A DNA stretch of 57,381 nt from Puia dinghuensis. GTDB lineage: Bacteria > Bacteroidota > Bacteroidia > Chitinophagales > Chitinophagaceae. The notes under the pieces were generated by a model. The model ran no database searches. It was not told where the DNA came from and saw only the letters and a program-made list of their open reading frames with translations. The stretch spans positions 1-57,381 of the forward strand of contig JAMFSL010000188.1 in the NCBI GenBank assembly GCA_026225275.1. The letters run 5' to 3'. The position numbers were made by a program, and so were the translations under genes. Below, in pieces: positions 24,691 to 33,538 of this stretch. The first letter of the stretch is position 1, and the number at the start of each line of letters is the position of its first letter.

Positions 24691-26289
24691 ATGAAGACAA
24701 TATGGATTAAGTCATTGTCGACGGGCATCATGGTTCTGTCGCTATTTTTATCGGCAGGGGCTCAGAAGATCAACTGGCAGAATATGGATTTACAGAAGGA
24801 TTCTGTTTTCGGCATCAGTACGGAAAAGGCGTATACCGAACTTTTACAGCATAAGAAGCCGCACCCCGTTGTGGTAGCGGTGATCGATGGAGGTGTAGAC
24901 ACGGCGCATGAGGACCTGAGATCTGTCTTATGGCATAATCCCAAGGAAATTCCCGGGAATGGCATTGATGACGACAATGATGGGTATGTGGACGACGTGT
25001 ATGGATGGGATTATATCGGTGGAAAAAAGGGCGATGAGCATCAGGATAACCTCGAGATGACGAGGCTGGTACGGGAGCAGGGGCCGCTTTATGACAGCCT
25101 TGCCAAGGCAGACTCCATCCCTCAAAAGCATATGGCGGGATATCTGGCGTACGAGAAAATGAAGACAGATTATGAGCGCCAGGTCAGCGAAGCGGAGCGG
25201 TTCGTGACTGTTATCCGGCAGTTCAGGGAATTATTGGATAGCGTTGTCGGGAAGATAGGCAAGGATACGCCGACGCTGGGGGATTTCGAAAATTATCTCC
25301 CGACGAGCAGCCGGGAAAGGTGGGTGAGATCGACCGTCGAGAAATTCATGATGGATGGCAATTCCTATGCACAATTTATAGCACAGGAACTCGATGTACC
25401 TTTCAATCATTTCCGGGATGAACTGGCTTATCATCTGAATGTCGAATTTGATCCGCGACCAATCGTGGGTGATGATTATAACAATCCCGACCAGCACGAT
25501 TATGGCAATAACGATGTCAAGGGACCGGATGCAGAACATGGGACGCATGTATCGGGCATTATCGGGGCTGTGCGGCATAATGGGCTGGGGATGGATGGGG
25601 TGGCGGACGATGTGCAGATCATGGTCCTGAGGGTAGTACCGGATGGGGATGAGCGGGATAAAGATGTCGCCAATGGGATCCGGTACGCGGTGGATCATGG
25701 GGCGAAAGTCATTAATATGAGTTTTGGCAAGCCTTATTCCAAGGACAAGCAGGTCGTGGATGAGGCGGTGAAATATGCGATGAGTAAGGATGTATTGCTG
25801 GTACATGCGGCGGGTAATGACGGAGAGGACCTGGATGACTCCAGCAATGTGGATGTGCCTTCACCCTATTATGCGGATGGCAGTGGGGTAGCGGGGGCCT
25901 GGATCACGGTCGGGGCGACAACATGGATCGATGATACCAGTCTGGTCGCGGGGTTCTCCAACTACGGTAAGACGCGGGTGGATGTATTTGCTCCGGGAGC
26001 GCAGATCTACTCCAGCGTACCGGGATCGAAATATACCTACTTAAGCGGGACAAGCATGGCTACGCCGGTGGTAACGGGTTTAGCGGCATTGATCAGGGAA
26101 TATTATCCCAAGCTGAAGGCAGAGGATGTGAAACAGATCATTATGCGGTCGGTAGTGAAGCCGGGGCATCCGGTGGTGATAGGAAAGGACGATACCCGTA
26201 AGGTGGTGGATCTGGCGGATATTTCAGTATCCGGTGGGATCGTGAATGCCTACCAGGCGTTGCTGATGGCGGAGCATTTTAAGCGGTAA
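24691..26289 (+). CDS. Secreted S8-family serine peptidase (subtilase)
   Basis: A 532-residue subtilisin-like protease with a signal peptide (cleavage after SAGAQ, about 25). The catalytic triad is D66 (VAVIDGGVD), H283 (HGTHVSG) and S454 (GTSMATP), with the oxyanion asparagine N376 (AAGND). About 217 residues separate D66 and H283 where subtilisins have about 40; the insert (about 100-275) begins with an Asp-rich DDDNDGYVDD motif, perhaps calcium-binding, and is otherwise helical. There is no sorting domain at the C-terminus. It is probably periplasmic or surface-associated. The stop is 4 bp from the convergent MarR gene. Confidence 0.93.
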   Translation: MKTIWIKSLSTGIMVLSLFLSAGAQKINWQNMDLQKDSVFGISTEKAYTELLQHKKPHPVVVAVIDGGVDTAHEDLRSVLWHNPKEIPGNGIDDDNDGYVDDVYGWDYIGGKKGDEHQDNLEMTRLVREQGPLYDSLAKADSIPQKHMAGYLAYEKMKTDYERQVSEAERFVTVIRQFRELLDSVVGKIGKDTPTLGDFENYLPTSSRERWVRSTVEKFMMDGNSYAQFIAQELDVPFNHFRDELAYHLNVEFDPRPIVGDDYNNPDQHDYGNNDVKGPDAEHGTHVSGIIGAVRHNGLGMDGVADDVQIMVLRVVPDGDERDKDVANGIRYAVDHGAKVINMSFGKPYSKDKQVVDEAVKYAMSKDVLLVHAAGNDGEDLDDSSNVDVPSPYYADGSGVAGAWITVGATTWIDDTSLVAGFSNYGKTRVDVFAPGAQIYSSVPGSKYTYLSGTSMATPVVTGLAALIREYYPKLKAEDVKQIIMRSVVKPGHPVVIGKDDTRKVVDLADISVSGGIVNAYQALLMAEHFKR

Positions 26290-26293
26290 AGCA

Positions 26294-26755
26294 TTAAGGC
26301 TGCATCGTAGCCTTTACGTTGGCGATCATTTTATTGACCAGGTCAAGGCTGTCCTGGAGACGTTGGATGTCGATATCGGGGATAGCGGAGTCGTAGAGAT
26401 CCGCGCCCCACGACTTCAGCTGTTCTTTGAGGACAAGTCCTTTTTCGGTCAGGAAGACCAGCCTGTTGCGGCGGTCTTTTTCGTCTTCTACTCTTGTTAC
26501 AATTTGCCGTTTGACCAGGTTGTCAATGAGATAAGTGATGCCTGATTTGTCGCGGAGTGTCAGGTCGGCCAGTTCCTGCTGGTTGACGCCGTCCTTTTTC
26601 CAGAGGCAGCTAAGGATTTCCAGCATTTCAAATGTGAGGTCGATCCCTTGTTCGCGGATCCTCAACTGGATGTTGCGCCGCAAATGGTTTTTGAGGTCCG
26701 TCATGGCGCGACCCAGTTCAAGCGCGATCTCTGTTTTTGTTTTTGATTCCGTCAT
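26294..26755 (-). CDS. MarR-family transcriptional regulator
   Basis: A 153-residue winged-helix regulator. The DNA-binding part is in about 40-105: GVNQQELADLTLRDKSGITYLIDNLVKR is the HTH and EDEKDRRNRLVFLTEKG the wing. The start is ATG 26755; a TTG 12 bp upstream is less likely. The region between this gene and the divergent TetR gene is 126 bp and carries promoter elements. No ligand is evident. Confidence 0.9.
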   Translation of the reverse strand: MTESKTKTEIALELGRAMTDLKNHLRRNIQLRIREQGIDLTFEMLEILSCLWKKDGVNQQELADLTLRDKSGITYLIDNLVKRQIVTRVEDEKDRRNRLVFLTEKGLVLKEQLKSWGADLYDSAIPDIDIQRLQDSLDLVNKMIANVKATMQP

Positions 26756-26833
26756 GGCTCGGTGCAAATTTAATAAAACTATTTTTATTTAGTCCTTTAG
26801 GCAGTCAGCCCGAATATGATGCGCCAATTGACT

Positions 26834-26877
26834 ATTCGACAAAATTTGTTTATTTGTCTAAAAATACGCTAGCTTTG
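26834..26877 (+). promoter_or_regulatory. Promoter and probable operator of the TetR gene
   Basis: TTTG at 26845-26848 and TAGCTTTG at 26870-26877 with a 21-bp spacer form a good Bacteroidota promoter that would start transcription at or within a few bases of the ATG at 26882. Overlapping it are TTCGACAA, TTTGTTTA (to 26852) and TCTAAAAAT (26857-26865), a set repeated before the next operon at 27516-27559. Confidence 0.6.
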
Positions 26878-26881
26878 TACC

Positions 26882-27499
26882 ATGTCGGCGGACCCCACGA
26901 TAAAGGACGATTTATTTCAGGAGCAGGTGATCAAGGCTGCGCAGCAGTTGTTTCATCAATACGGGCTGCAGAAAGTCACCATGGATGACGTGGCCAAGGC
27001 TGTCGGGAAGGGGAGGAGTTCGTTATATTACTATTACAAAAGCAAGTTGGAGATTTTTGGTGCGGTCATGGATGCTGAGATCAGCGAAATCCTGACGGAG
27101 ATTGCCCGGGCAGTGGAAAAGGCGACGGAGGTGGAACAGAAAATTCATGTATTCTGTGTAACGAAGCTAAAGGAAGCACGGAAGAGGAAATCGTTCTATG
27201 CCATGCTGGAGGCAGGAATGGATGCCGATGAAAGGTCCTATTATACCAAAATTGAGCCTGCTATCCGCGCCAGGATGTTGGCGGAAGAAGGTGCGATACT
27301 CAGGAAGATTGTGACGGATGGAATAGCCAAAGGCGAATTGCGTAAGATGGATCAGAAGGAGCTGGACGGGCTGGTATTTGTGTTGTTAAGCAGCATCCAT
27401 GGCTTGAAGAGGGCGCTCGTGACGGATAATGAGCATCACCGGATAGAGCCCACCATCGATGCCTTAACCCGGATGATCATGCATGGGCTGACGACATAA
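26882..27499 (+). CDS. TetR/AcrR-family transcriptional regulator
   Basis: A 205-residue regulator with the TetR N-terminal HTH at about 14-60 (VTMDDVAKAVGKGRSSLYYYYKSK) and an all-helical ligand/dimer domain after it. It is followed by a small membrane protein and an isochorismatase-fold protein on the same strand. Sequence blocks shared between its own promoter and the promoter of those genes suggest that it controls both. Confidence 0.92.
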   Translation: MSADPTIKDDLFQEQVIKAAQQLFHQYGLQKVTMDDVAKAVGKGRSSLYYYYKSKLEIFGAVMDAEISEILTEIARAVEKATEVEQKIHVFCVTKLKEARKRKSFYAMLEAGMDADERSYYTKIEPAIRARMLAEEGAILRKIVTDGIAKGELRKMDQKELDGLVFVLLSSIHGLKRALVTDNEHHRIEPTIDALTRMIMHGLTT

Positions 27500-27515
27500 A
27501 AAATTTTGACCTTTT

Positions 27516-27559
27516 TTCGACAATATGACGAATAGTGTTGATTTGTTTAATCTAAAAAT
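27516..27559 (+). promoter_or_regulatory. Second copy of the putative TetR operator
   Basis: TTCGACAA (27516-27523), TTTGTTTA (27542-27549) and TCTAAAAAT (27551-27559) repeat in the same order the blocks found before the TetR gene, with different spacing. The last block ends 8 bp before the ATG at 27568. Confidence 0.45.
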
Positions 27560-27567
27560 CTCTCATT

Positions 27568-27876
27568 ATGCAATGGTATCATTATTTCAGCGGCTTTTGG
27601 GCGGGCGCCTTTCTGGCTAATTTCGTCCCTCATTTTGTCAATGGTGTTTCGGGCAATCCTTTTCCGACGCCTTTTGCCAATCCGCCTGGCAAGGGTTTGT
27701 CGTCGCCGGTCGTCAACGTATGGTGGGCGTTGCTGAATGGAGTAGTGGGATATTTACTTTTCAGGGTGGGCAGAGTTTCGCCTGATGATGTTCTTTCTTT
27801 GATCGTCTTTTTAGCGGGAGTTGCGGCCCTGAGCCTTCTGTGCGCAAAGAATTTTGTAAACAAGCATAAAATTTAA
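27568..27876 (+). CDS. Small membrane protein of unknown function
   Basis: A 102-residue protein with two or three hydrophobic segments (about 5-22 weak, 52-66, 74-92) and a Pro/Gly-rich loop (GNPFPTPFANPPGKG) between the first two. I do not recognise a family. It lies 11 bp before the isochorismatase-fold gene and 68 bp after the TetR gene, so it is probably part of the TetR-controlled unit. Confidence 0.7.
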   Translation: MQWYHYFSGFWAGAFLANFVPHFVNGVSGNPFPTPFANPPGKGLSSPVVNVWWALLNGVVGYLLFRVGRVSPDDVLSLIVFLAGVAALSLLCAKNFVNKHKI

Positions 27877-27887
27877 ACTGTCAAATA

Positions 27888-28448
27888 ATGGAACAAAACA
27901 CGTCAAACACAGCGCTTCTTGTTATGGATGTTCAGGCCGGGATAGTCGGTATGTTACCTGATAGTCAATCTATTCTCGGTGCTACTGCCAAGGCTATCGC
28001 GCATGCCCGGGCAAAGAAAATTCCGGTCATTTATGTAGTCGTCGGTTTTAGGCCGGGGGCGCCGGAAGTCAGCCTGAATAACAAGAGCTTTGGCGCTGGT
28101 AAGGAAAAGTTTGCCGGTATGAACATGGATGAGTTTATGAAGGTTCATCCGGATGTAGCACCGGCTGCGGGCGAAGTGACCGTTACCAAACGGCGCGTCA
28201 GCGCTTTTACCGGAAGTGACCTGGAAGTGGTATTAAGGGCATACGGCGTCACGCACATCGTGTTGACCGGTATTTCCACCAGCGGAGTGGTTTTATCCAC
28301 TACACGTGAAGCTTCAGATAAAGACTATCGGATCACTATACTGGCCGATTGCTGTGCCGACGGTGACGAGGAAGTACACCGGGTGCTGACGACAAAGATT
28401 TTCCCGCGCCAGGCAGATGTGGTGACGCTGGCAGAGTGGACGGCTTAA
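27888..28448 (+). CDS. Isochorismatase-fold hydrolase-like protein without catalytic cysteine
   Basis: A 186-residue protein of the isochorismatase/cysteine hydrolase superfamily. The aspartate (D14 in LLVMDVQAG) and lysine (K101 in VTKRRVSAF) of the usual Asp-Lys-Cys triad are kept, but the cysteine position reads GISTSGVV (128-135), with Gly or Val instead of Cys. Isochorismatase itself also lacks a nucleophilic Cys at this place, and TSGVV subfamilies are common, so the protein may catalyse a non-covalent reaction or bind ligand. It probably belongs to the TetR-controlled unit. Confidence 0.88.
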   Translation: MEQNTSNTALLVMDVQAGIVGMLPDSQSILGATAKAIAHARAKKIPVIYVVVGFRPGAPEVSLNNKSFGAGKEKFAGMNMDEFMKVHPDVAPAAGEVTVTKRRVSAFTGSDLEVVLRAYGVTHIVLTGISTSGVVLSTTREASDKDYRITILADCCADGDEEVHRVLTTKIFPRQADVVTLAEWTA

Positions 28449-28463
28449 TGATAATGGCGTCCA

Positions 28464-30026
28464 TTAATGGTCTGATACGACAACTGGAGCATTCGACTTC
28501 GGCACGGTTCTTTTTTTGAGGATCGTGACGATAACCAGTGGGATGCAGCATGCATTCAGGATGGCCAGCAACAGAAAAGCATTCATGTAGCTCAATAGAA
28601 AGGTCTGTCTGACCACGGTTGCCTCGAGGGCTCCGATGGCTTGCCGGGAGGCCTGCCAATAGGTGGCGCCGTAGGACATAAATCTGGCTATTCCCGATTG
28701 TATTCTGGCGGCGGTGCCGGGGTCGGAGGGCGTAATATAGGTGATTAAAGCCGTCCTGTTGACGGCGGCCCGCTGGGCAATAAAGGTATTGATGAGGGCT
28801 ATCCCGAAGGAACCACCCATCTGGCGCATCATATTGTTAAGAGCCGCGCCTTGCGGGATATCGGAAGGTTTCAATTCGGATACAGCCAGCGCTGTCAGCG
28901 GAACGATGAGTAAGGCGGCGCCGACGCCCCTGAAAAGTAAGGCGATGAAAAAATTGGCGCTTCCAGATTCGAGGTTAGAGCCGGACATGAGGTAACCGAA
29001 GGTGGCAGACATGGCGAATCCGCAGATGATGAGATACTGTGGCCGAACTCCGCTCTGCAGCATCTTGCCCAGGAATGGTGAGATCATCGCCGCCATCAAA
29101 GTCCCTGGCAGCAGCATGGTGCCGGTCTGAAAGGCAGAATAGCCGATGATACGCTGAGCATACAACGGAAAAACGAATACCGCGCTGAATAGTCCGAAGC
29201 CCAACACGAAGGTCATAATAGCCGAAATCGATAAGGTGCTGCTTTTCAGCACCCGCAGGTTGATGACCGGATATTTGACCCGTAGCTCCCACCAGATGAG
29301 GACTGCCAGAAAAACGGAAGCGATAGCTGTCAATACACAGATATAGGTCGCCGAGAACCAGTCGTCCGTTTCGCCTCTTTCCAGCACGACCTGTAATGAT
29401 CCGATCCCAACGGCGAGTAAAAAGATTCCGAGCCAATCGATTTTTCGTCCATCGGTAGATCTTTTGGAAGGTCTGAGATAAAAAGCAGACAGTATAGCCG
29501 CCATAATTCCGATGGGAATATTCACATAGAATATCCATTGCCAGGACAGATTATCGACGATATAGCCGCCCATAACCGGACCAATAGATGGACCGATGAT
29601 GATACCGAGGCTGAATATTCCGCTGGCGGTACCACGTTCTTTGGGCGGGAATGTTTCAAACAGAATGGCCTGAGAGGTCGATAACAAAGCGCCACCACCG
29701 AGACCCTGGATGAACCGGAAGGCTACCAGTTCCCATAGGTTGGTAGAGAACCCGCACATGGCCGAGGCGAGGGTGAACAAGATGATAGAGCCTATATAAT
29801 ATTGCTTTCGACCGATCTTTTCCGCCAAAAAGCTGGTCATGGGAATGATGATGACATTGGCGATGGCGTAGGAAGTGATGACCCAGGCCGTATCTTCGAG
29901 GGCGGCGCCGAGGTTACCGCTCATAGTGTTGATCGAGACGTTGACGATGGTGGTATCGATCAGTTCGATAATCGTGGATGTGATGATCGTGACGACGATG
30001 ATCCATTTTCTAAAACCTGTTTCCAT
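28464..30026 (-). CDS. DHA2-family MFS multidrug efflux permease (EmrB/QacA type)
   Basis: A 520-residue transporter with about 14 transmembrane helices. I place the start at ATG 30026 (METGFRKW), dropping 42 upstream residues that contain no membrane segment. DHA2 hallmarks: LIDTTIVNVSI in helix 1, AEKIGRKQYYIG after helix 2, RFIQGLGGGALLS in helix 4 and the antiporter motif GIIIGPSIGPVMGGYIVD in helix 5. It uses the proton gradient to export drugs or metabolites. It is divergent from a MerR regulator with two dyad operators between them. Confidence 0.93.
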   Translation of the reverse strand: METGFRKWIIVVTIITSTIIELIDTTIVNVSINTMSGNLGAALEDTAWVITSYAIANVIIIPMTSFLAEKIGRKQYYIGSIILFTLASAMCGFSTNLWELVAFRFIQGLGGGALLSTSQAILFETFPPKERGTASGIFSLGIIIGPSIGPVMGGYIVDNLSWQWIFYVNIPIGIMAAILSAFYLRPSKRSTDGRKIDWLGIFLLAVGIGSLQVVLERGETDDWFSATYICVLTAIASVFLAVLIWWELRVKYPVINLRVLKSSTLSISAIMTFVLGFGLFSAVFVFPLYAQRIIGYSAFQTGTMLLPGTLMAAMISPFLGKMLQSGVRPQYLIICGFAMSATFGYLMSGSNLESGSANFFIALLFRGVGAALLIVPLTALAVSELKPSDIPQGAALNNMMRQMGGSFGIALINTFIAQRAAVNRTALITYITPSDPGTAARIQSGIARFMSYGATYWQASRQAIGALEATVVRQTFLLSYMNAFLLLAILNACCIPLVIVTILKKRTVPKSNAPVVVSDH

Positions 30027-30092
30027 TCTATTGATTCTTAAATTGGCTGTTGTTCGATCATTTAACAATATGCATTGCTGCAAAATGCTAAT

Positions 30093-30140
30093 CTTTGTAA
30101 CTTCGTGACAAAGGTAGATTAATTTTTGTAACTTTGTTAC
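30093..30140. promoter_or_regulatory. Twin MerR-type operators on divergent promoters
   Basis: Two dyads of the form GTnAC-N3-GTnAC lie at 30097-30109 (extended to CTTTG...CAAAG, 30093-30113) and 30128-30140. Their centres are 31 bp apart, about three helical turns. Operator 1 overlaps a minus-strand -7 box TACCTTTG (plus 30109-30116) facing the MFS gene; operator 2 contains a plus-strand -7 box TAACTTTG (30129-30136) facing the MerR gene. No convincing -33 boxes were found. Confidence 0.65.
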
Positions 30141-30167
30141 GCGAATTGTCACATAATTGCAATAGGT

Positions 30168-30521
30168 ATGAAACGGAAAGAAATCGATAAGGCGGACCTT
30201 GATATTCTGATGGATGTGGAATTTTTAGTGTCCGTCATCGTTGCGATCGGAGAAGTGGCGAATATAACCGGAGTGCCGCAGCGGAAGATCAGGTATTGGG
30301 ATGAGAAGGGGTTGATTGAACCTGTCGACGAAACCTCCACGTGCAGGCAATATGACTACGTGAATATCAAAAAAATAGTGTTGATCCAGGAATTGTTGGA
30401 CGAGGGGTATACTTTGGATATGGCTTCCAAGAAAGTGAATGAGCGGTTTGCAAAAGTAGCTGACGTTTTCAAACGTGTCTCTGCGTTGAAGAATAGCAAA
30501 AAGGCTGATCAACCGGGGTGA
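30168..30521 (+). CDS. MerR-family transcriptional regulator
   Basis: A 117-residue regulator. The MerR HTH and wing are at about 27-60 (IGEVANITGVPQRKIRYWDEKGLI, then CRQYDY), followed by a short helix for dimerisation. It lacks a long effector domain and metal-binding cysteines. The first 20 residues are charged and precede the usual MerR start; an internal ATG for MDVEF (residue 15) is an alternative. It is divergent from the MFS efflux gene, which it probably controls. Its end overlaps the convergent penicillin acylase gene by 13 bp. Confidence 0.9.
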   Translation: MKRKEIDKADLDILMDVEFLVSVIVAIGEVANITGVPQRKIRYWDEKGLIEPVDETSTCRQYDYVNIKKIVLIQELLDEGYTLDMASKKVNERFAKVADVFKRVSALKNSKKADQPG

Positions 30522-32614
30522 TAGATCTTTTCGGCCGCGGCCAGGACTTTTTCTTTGTCGAGCGTCATCGGCTTCATCTGCTGGCGCCGGAACATATCTT
30601 CCTGGTCCTTGTAATGAGGGGAGTTCGGGTGGGAAGAGGCGCCGAAGGTGTTGACCGATTCGATAACAGGCAGACCATTTTTGGGATAGCGAACCAAACA
30701 GATATAGGCATCGCCGGAGGTGACCTTTCGCAGCCCCTTCTTATAGGGTTCGGTATAGGCGGCTGCGAGTACGTCAGGTAATCCGGAGGCGGAGCGGATA
30801 TCGTCACCGCGTACCAATTTTTGGATGTCGCCCAGCACGAGGTCTGTCGTGCCGAAATACTTCATCATATAATCATATACATATCTATAGGTCTCCAATG
30901 ATTCAGCCTTTGTCAGTTGACGGGACGGGGATCCGCCCAACTTACCGGCCACATAGTTATAAATGAGGAGAAATATAGCGGCGCCCTGGCTGCTGGCGAC
31001 AGCCTGGTGGTCCCATTGCTGTAAATGAGTGATGATATCCTTCCACTCCGGATAATCGCCGGCGTTTAACTGCATCATGGTGTCGATGCCGTAAGGGTAG
31101 GCCAGCCGGGCGGGCAGCTGCCGGTCGAATTTGAGGCGTTTGAAGCCGGCATAGTCGATCTTGTCGAAGTTTTGGAGGATCTCCCTGACGCGCAGGCTGC
31201 GGTTGTTGTCATAGATCTCGAATCCGTCCTTAGGATCGAATTTTCGGGGGTCGAGGTCGTATCGGGGATCAGTCGCAAGGAAAGGAGAATGATTGGTATT
31301 GAATAAATAGCCGGACGGAGGGTTAAGGTATTGTGGTAATTCGGTGACCGGCTTGAACGTTGTCCAGAGGGTTGCGGACGTATCGCCCCGGACAGTACTG
31401 CTCCAATGATAGGCGGGATTAGGATTGCGCCGGGGTATCTTGCCATTACTGATATAGAAAATGGTGTCATAGCGGTCCGCGTACATAATATTGAACATGG
31501 GGATGCTGGTCATGCTGAGCGCCTGGTAGAATTCGGTAAAATTCCGGGCCTTATCCATGCGGTACCATTCTTCGAGGGCTTTACAGTCCATGTTGGCGGG
31601 TGTTCGCAGGGCGAAAACGCCTTTCTTTGTTTTCACCGTGGCGCCGTATCGGCTCCAATACGCTTTTTTGTGGATTGTAAAGGGAATACCTTTAACATGC
31701 AACGCAACAGTGCTCACTTCCAGGTCCAGCCACTGGCCGTCGAACCGGTATTGATTGTCGTTGACAGGATTCATCTGCAGTTGAAATACATCGACCTTAT
31801 CCTGGTTGTTGACCGTATGCGCCCAGCCCAGGTTTTCATTCGTGCCATGAAAGATGAGGCAGCCGCCCGGGAAGACGCCTCCCAGCATGTTCCATCCCTG
31901 GTCGCTATGCACATGGGCCTCGTAAAAGGCCGTGGGTCCTTCCAATGGTTGATGAGCATTGATGGCCAGGTAGGCCTCGCCGGTAGTCGTCCGGGAGGAT
32001 TGAAAAGCAAAGGCATTCGAGCCCTTCGGGCCCCGTTCATCGCCGGCCGCTCCTGAAGAAAAGCCGGGGATGGTGGCCACCTTTCCGCCGAGGATGCGTG
32101 GAAGGACCGTCCCGACATCACAAAAGATACTGATGGAGAAAACCACGCCGGCCAGGTATTCCTGCTGCGTCAATGGGAAGGCCCGCTTATATTTTACTTC
32201 TCCAGGATGAGCTGTGGCGTATGCATTCAGGCCCTGGACATAGCCCGACATCAGGGCAATGAAATCGGGGCTAAGGGTATTCCACTGGTCCTCTACCAAT
32301 TGGCGACAGCGCAGGAGGCTCATGGTATAATCTGCTGCGGCTCCTTTTTTTTCGAGTGCATCGCCGAGCCTGCCTTTTGACAGCAGTGTCACCAGTTGCA
32401 ATGTGCCGAAATCGTCTTCTGCCTGTGCCCAGGCCAGACCATAGGCTACTTCCGGGTCGGTAGGGGCGAAGATGTGTGGCACGCCGAAGCTATCGCGGGC
32501 GATGGTGATGTGGCGCGGATCGATGGGTGTAGCGGTTTGGGTTGCGGCGGTCTGAGCGGTGGCGGGTGGCCCGGACAGGATGATAAGGCTAAGGAAAAAA
32601 AGGAGGCATTTCAT
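30509..32614 (-). CDS. Penicillin acylase family protein (Ntn hydrolase)
   Basis: A 701-residue periplasmic amidase precursor. Signal peptide 1-20 (LIILSGPPATA). The N-terminal part (35-190) corresponds to the alpha subunit, and autocleavage before S199 in KGSNAFAF would release the Ser nucleophile of the beta subunit. Other family features are FHGTNENLGWAHTVNNQDKVDVF and a conserved asparagine in the later NTNHSPFLA. Relatives cleave penicillins, acyl-homoserine lactones or acyl-amino acids; the substrate cannot be told from sequence. Confidence 0.92.
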   Translation of the reverse strand: MKCLLFFLSLIILSGPPATAQTAATQTATPIDPRHITIARDSFGVPHIFAPTDPEVAYGLAWAQAEDDFGTLQLVTLLSKGRLGDALEKKGAAADYTMSLLRCRQLVEDQWNTLSPDFIALMSGYVQGLNAYATAHPGEVKYKRAFPLTQQEYLAGVVFSISIFCDVGTVLPRILGGKVATIPGFSSGAAGDERGPKGSNAFAFQSSRTTTGEAYLAINAHQPLEGPTAFYEAHVHSDQGWNMLGGVFPGGCLIFHGTNENLGWAHTVNNQDKVDVFQLQMNPVNDNQYRFDGQWLDLEVSTVALHVKGIPFTIHKKAYWSRYGATVKTKKGVFALRTPANMDCKALEEWYRMDKARNFTEFYQALSMTSIPMFNIMYADRYDTIFYISNGKIPRRNPNPAYHWSSTVRGDTSATLWTTFKPVTELPQYLNPPSGYLFNTNHSPFLATDPRYDLDPRKFDPKDGFEIYDNNRSLRVREILQNFDKIDYAGFKRLKFDRQLPARLAYPYGIDTMMQLNAGDYPEWKDIITHLQQWDHQAVASSQGAAIFLLIYNYVAGKLGGSPSRQLTKAESLETYRYVYDYMMKYFGTTDLVLGDIQKLVRGDDIRSASGLPDVLAAAYTEPYKKGLRKVTSGDAYICLVRYPKNGLPVIESVNTFGASSHPNSPHYKDQEDMFRRQQMKPMTLDKEKVLAAAEKIYHPG

Positions 32615-32650
32615 GCTGAAATGTAAAGAAAATATAGGGAAGGGGGTATT

Positions 32651-33049
32651 TTAAGCCATTTTCGGCTTTATCCCGACAACTGACAACACCTGGAATCTAT
32701 ACAGCCATGCCAGTATAGTAGTACAAATGAAAACGGTCAGTGCATAGGTGAAAAGCGTGTAATCGCCATACCACTTCAGGCCCAGGGCAGTCAGGTGAAA
32801 GTAAAGGGCCCCGGCCATCAGACCCATGGCCAGACATGATCCCCACCCAGTGGTGCGGGGATAAAGAATGAGGATGGAAGCTGTCAACTCCAGCACGCCG
32901 GTGCCGATACGTCCCCAGGGTTCCATTCCTATCTTTGTGAAGAGCGCTACCGATTCAGGAGCGGCGGAGAATTTGAAGAAAAGAGTCTGCAACAAAATAA
33001 GGGCGGATACCAGCCGGAGTACCCAGATAAGGATCAGATTGATTTTCAT
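32651..33049 (-). CDS. DoxX-family membrane protein
   Basis: A 132-residue protein with four transmembrane helices, opening with LIWVLRLVSALILLQTLFFKF, and with ELTASILILYPRTTGWG in the middle, typical of DoxX. DoxX proteins are linked to redox and membrane stress functions. It is 9 bp after the YHS-domain gene at the end of the sigma-factor run and may be controlled by that sigma factor. Confidence 0.87.
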   Translation of the reverse strand: MKINLILIWVLRLVSALILLQTLFFKFSAAPESVALFTKIGMEPWGRIGTGVLELTASILILYPRTTGWGSCLAMGLMAGALYFHLTALGLKWYGDYTLFTYALTVFICTTILAWLYRFQVLSVVGIKPKMA

Positions 33050-33058
33050 ACATTGATT

Positions 33059-33523
33059 TTATGAGTGGAAAAATTTTATCCAGTTTGCGTCTGCTTTTGC
33101 CTGCAGATTGACTTCATCCTTGTTCCATTTGTTAAGAGTATTATTGACCCAGGTATGATAGAACAGGAACAGCTTGCCGTTTGAGATCTTGAATGTTTCC
33201 GGGTCTATTTCCACTTTTTCCCCGCTGGCCCCCATAGCATAAGCGCACCATCCGCCATATTGAGGTTCATACTTTTTCGGGTCCTGCAAAAAAAGCTTTT
33301 TGTCACCTTCACTGGCAAAATAATATATCACTCCGTCTGCAGTGGCGCTGATGTCACTGCCGCCTTTCACGGCTTTGTTTTGCGTGAAATATGCCGTGGG
33401 ATCATAGCCTTGGATGGCCACATTATTATTCAGATTGAATTCTTTCAAACGAAGCATAGGTTGAGCGGCGGCCAATTCGGTCAAAAGGAAGGTCAGCGCC
33501 AGGATAGCGAATGTTGTTTTCAT
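33059..33523 (-). CDS. Secreted YHS-domain protein
   Basis: A 154-residue protein with a signal peptide (cleavage after LAAAQ, about 20) and a YHS-like domain (about 33-115), with GYDPTAYF near 39-46, ADGVIYYFASEGDKKLF and YGGWCAYAM. YHS domains are small metal- or redox-related modules. It sits between an anti-sigma candidate and DoxX. Confidence 0.87.
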   Translation of the reverse strand: MKTTFAILALTFLLTELAAAQPMLRLKEFNLNNNVAIQGYDPTAYFTQNKAVKGGSDISATADGVIYYFASEGDKKLFLQDPKKYEPQYGGWCAYAMGASGEKVEIDPETFKISNGKLFLFYHTWVNNTLNKWNKDEVNLQAKADANWIKFFHS

Positions 33524-33538
33524 GTCGATTTTTTGATT

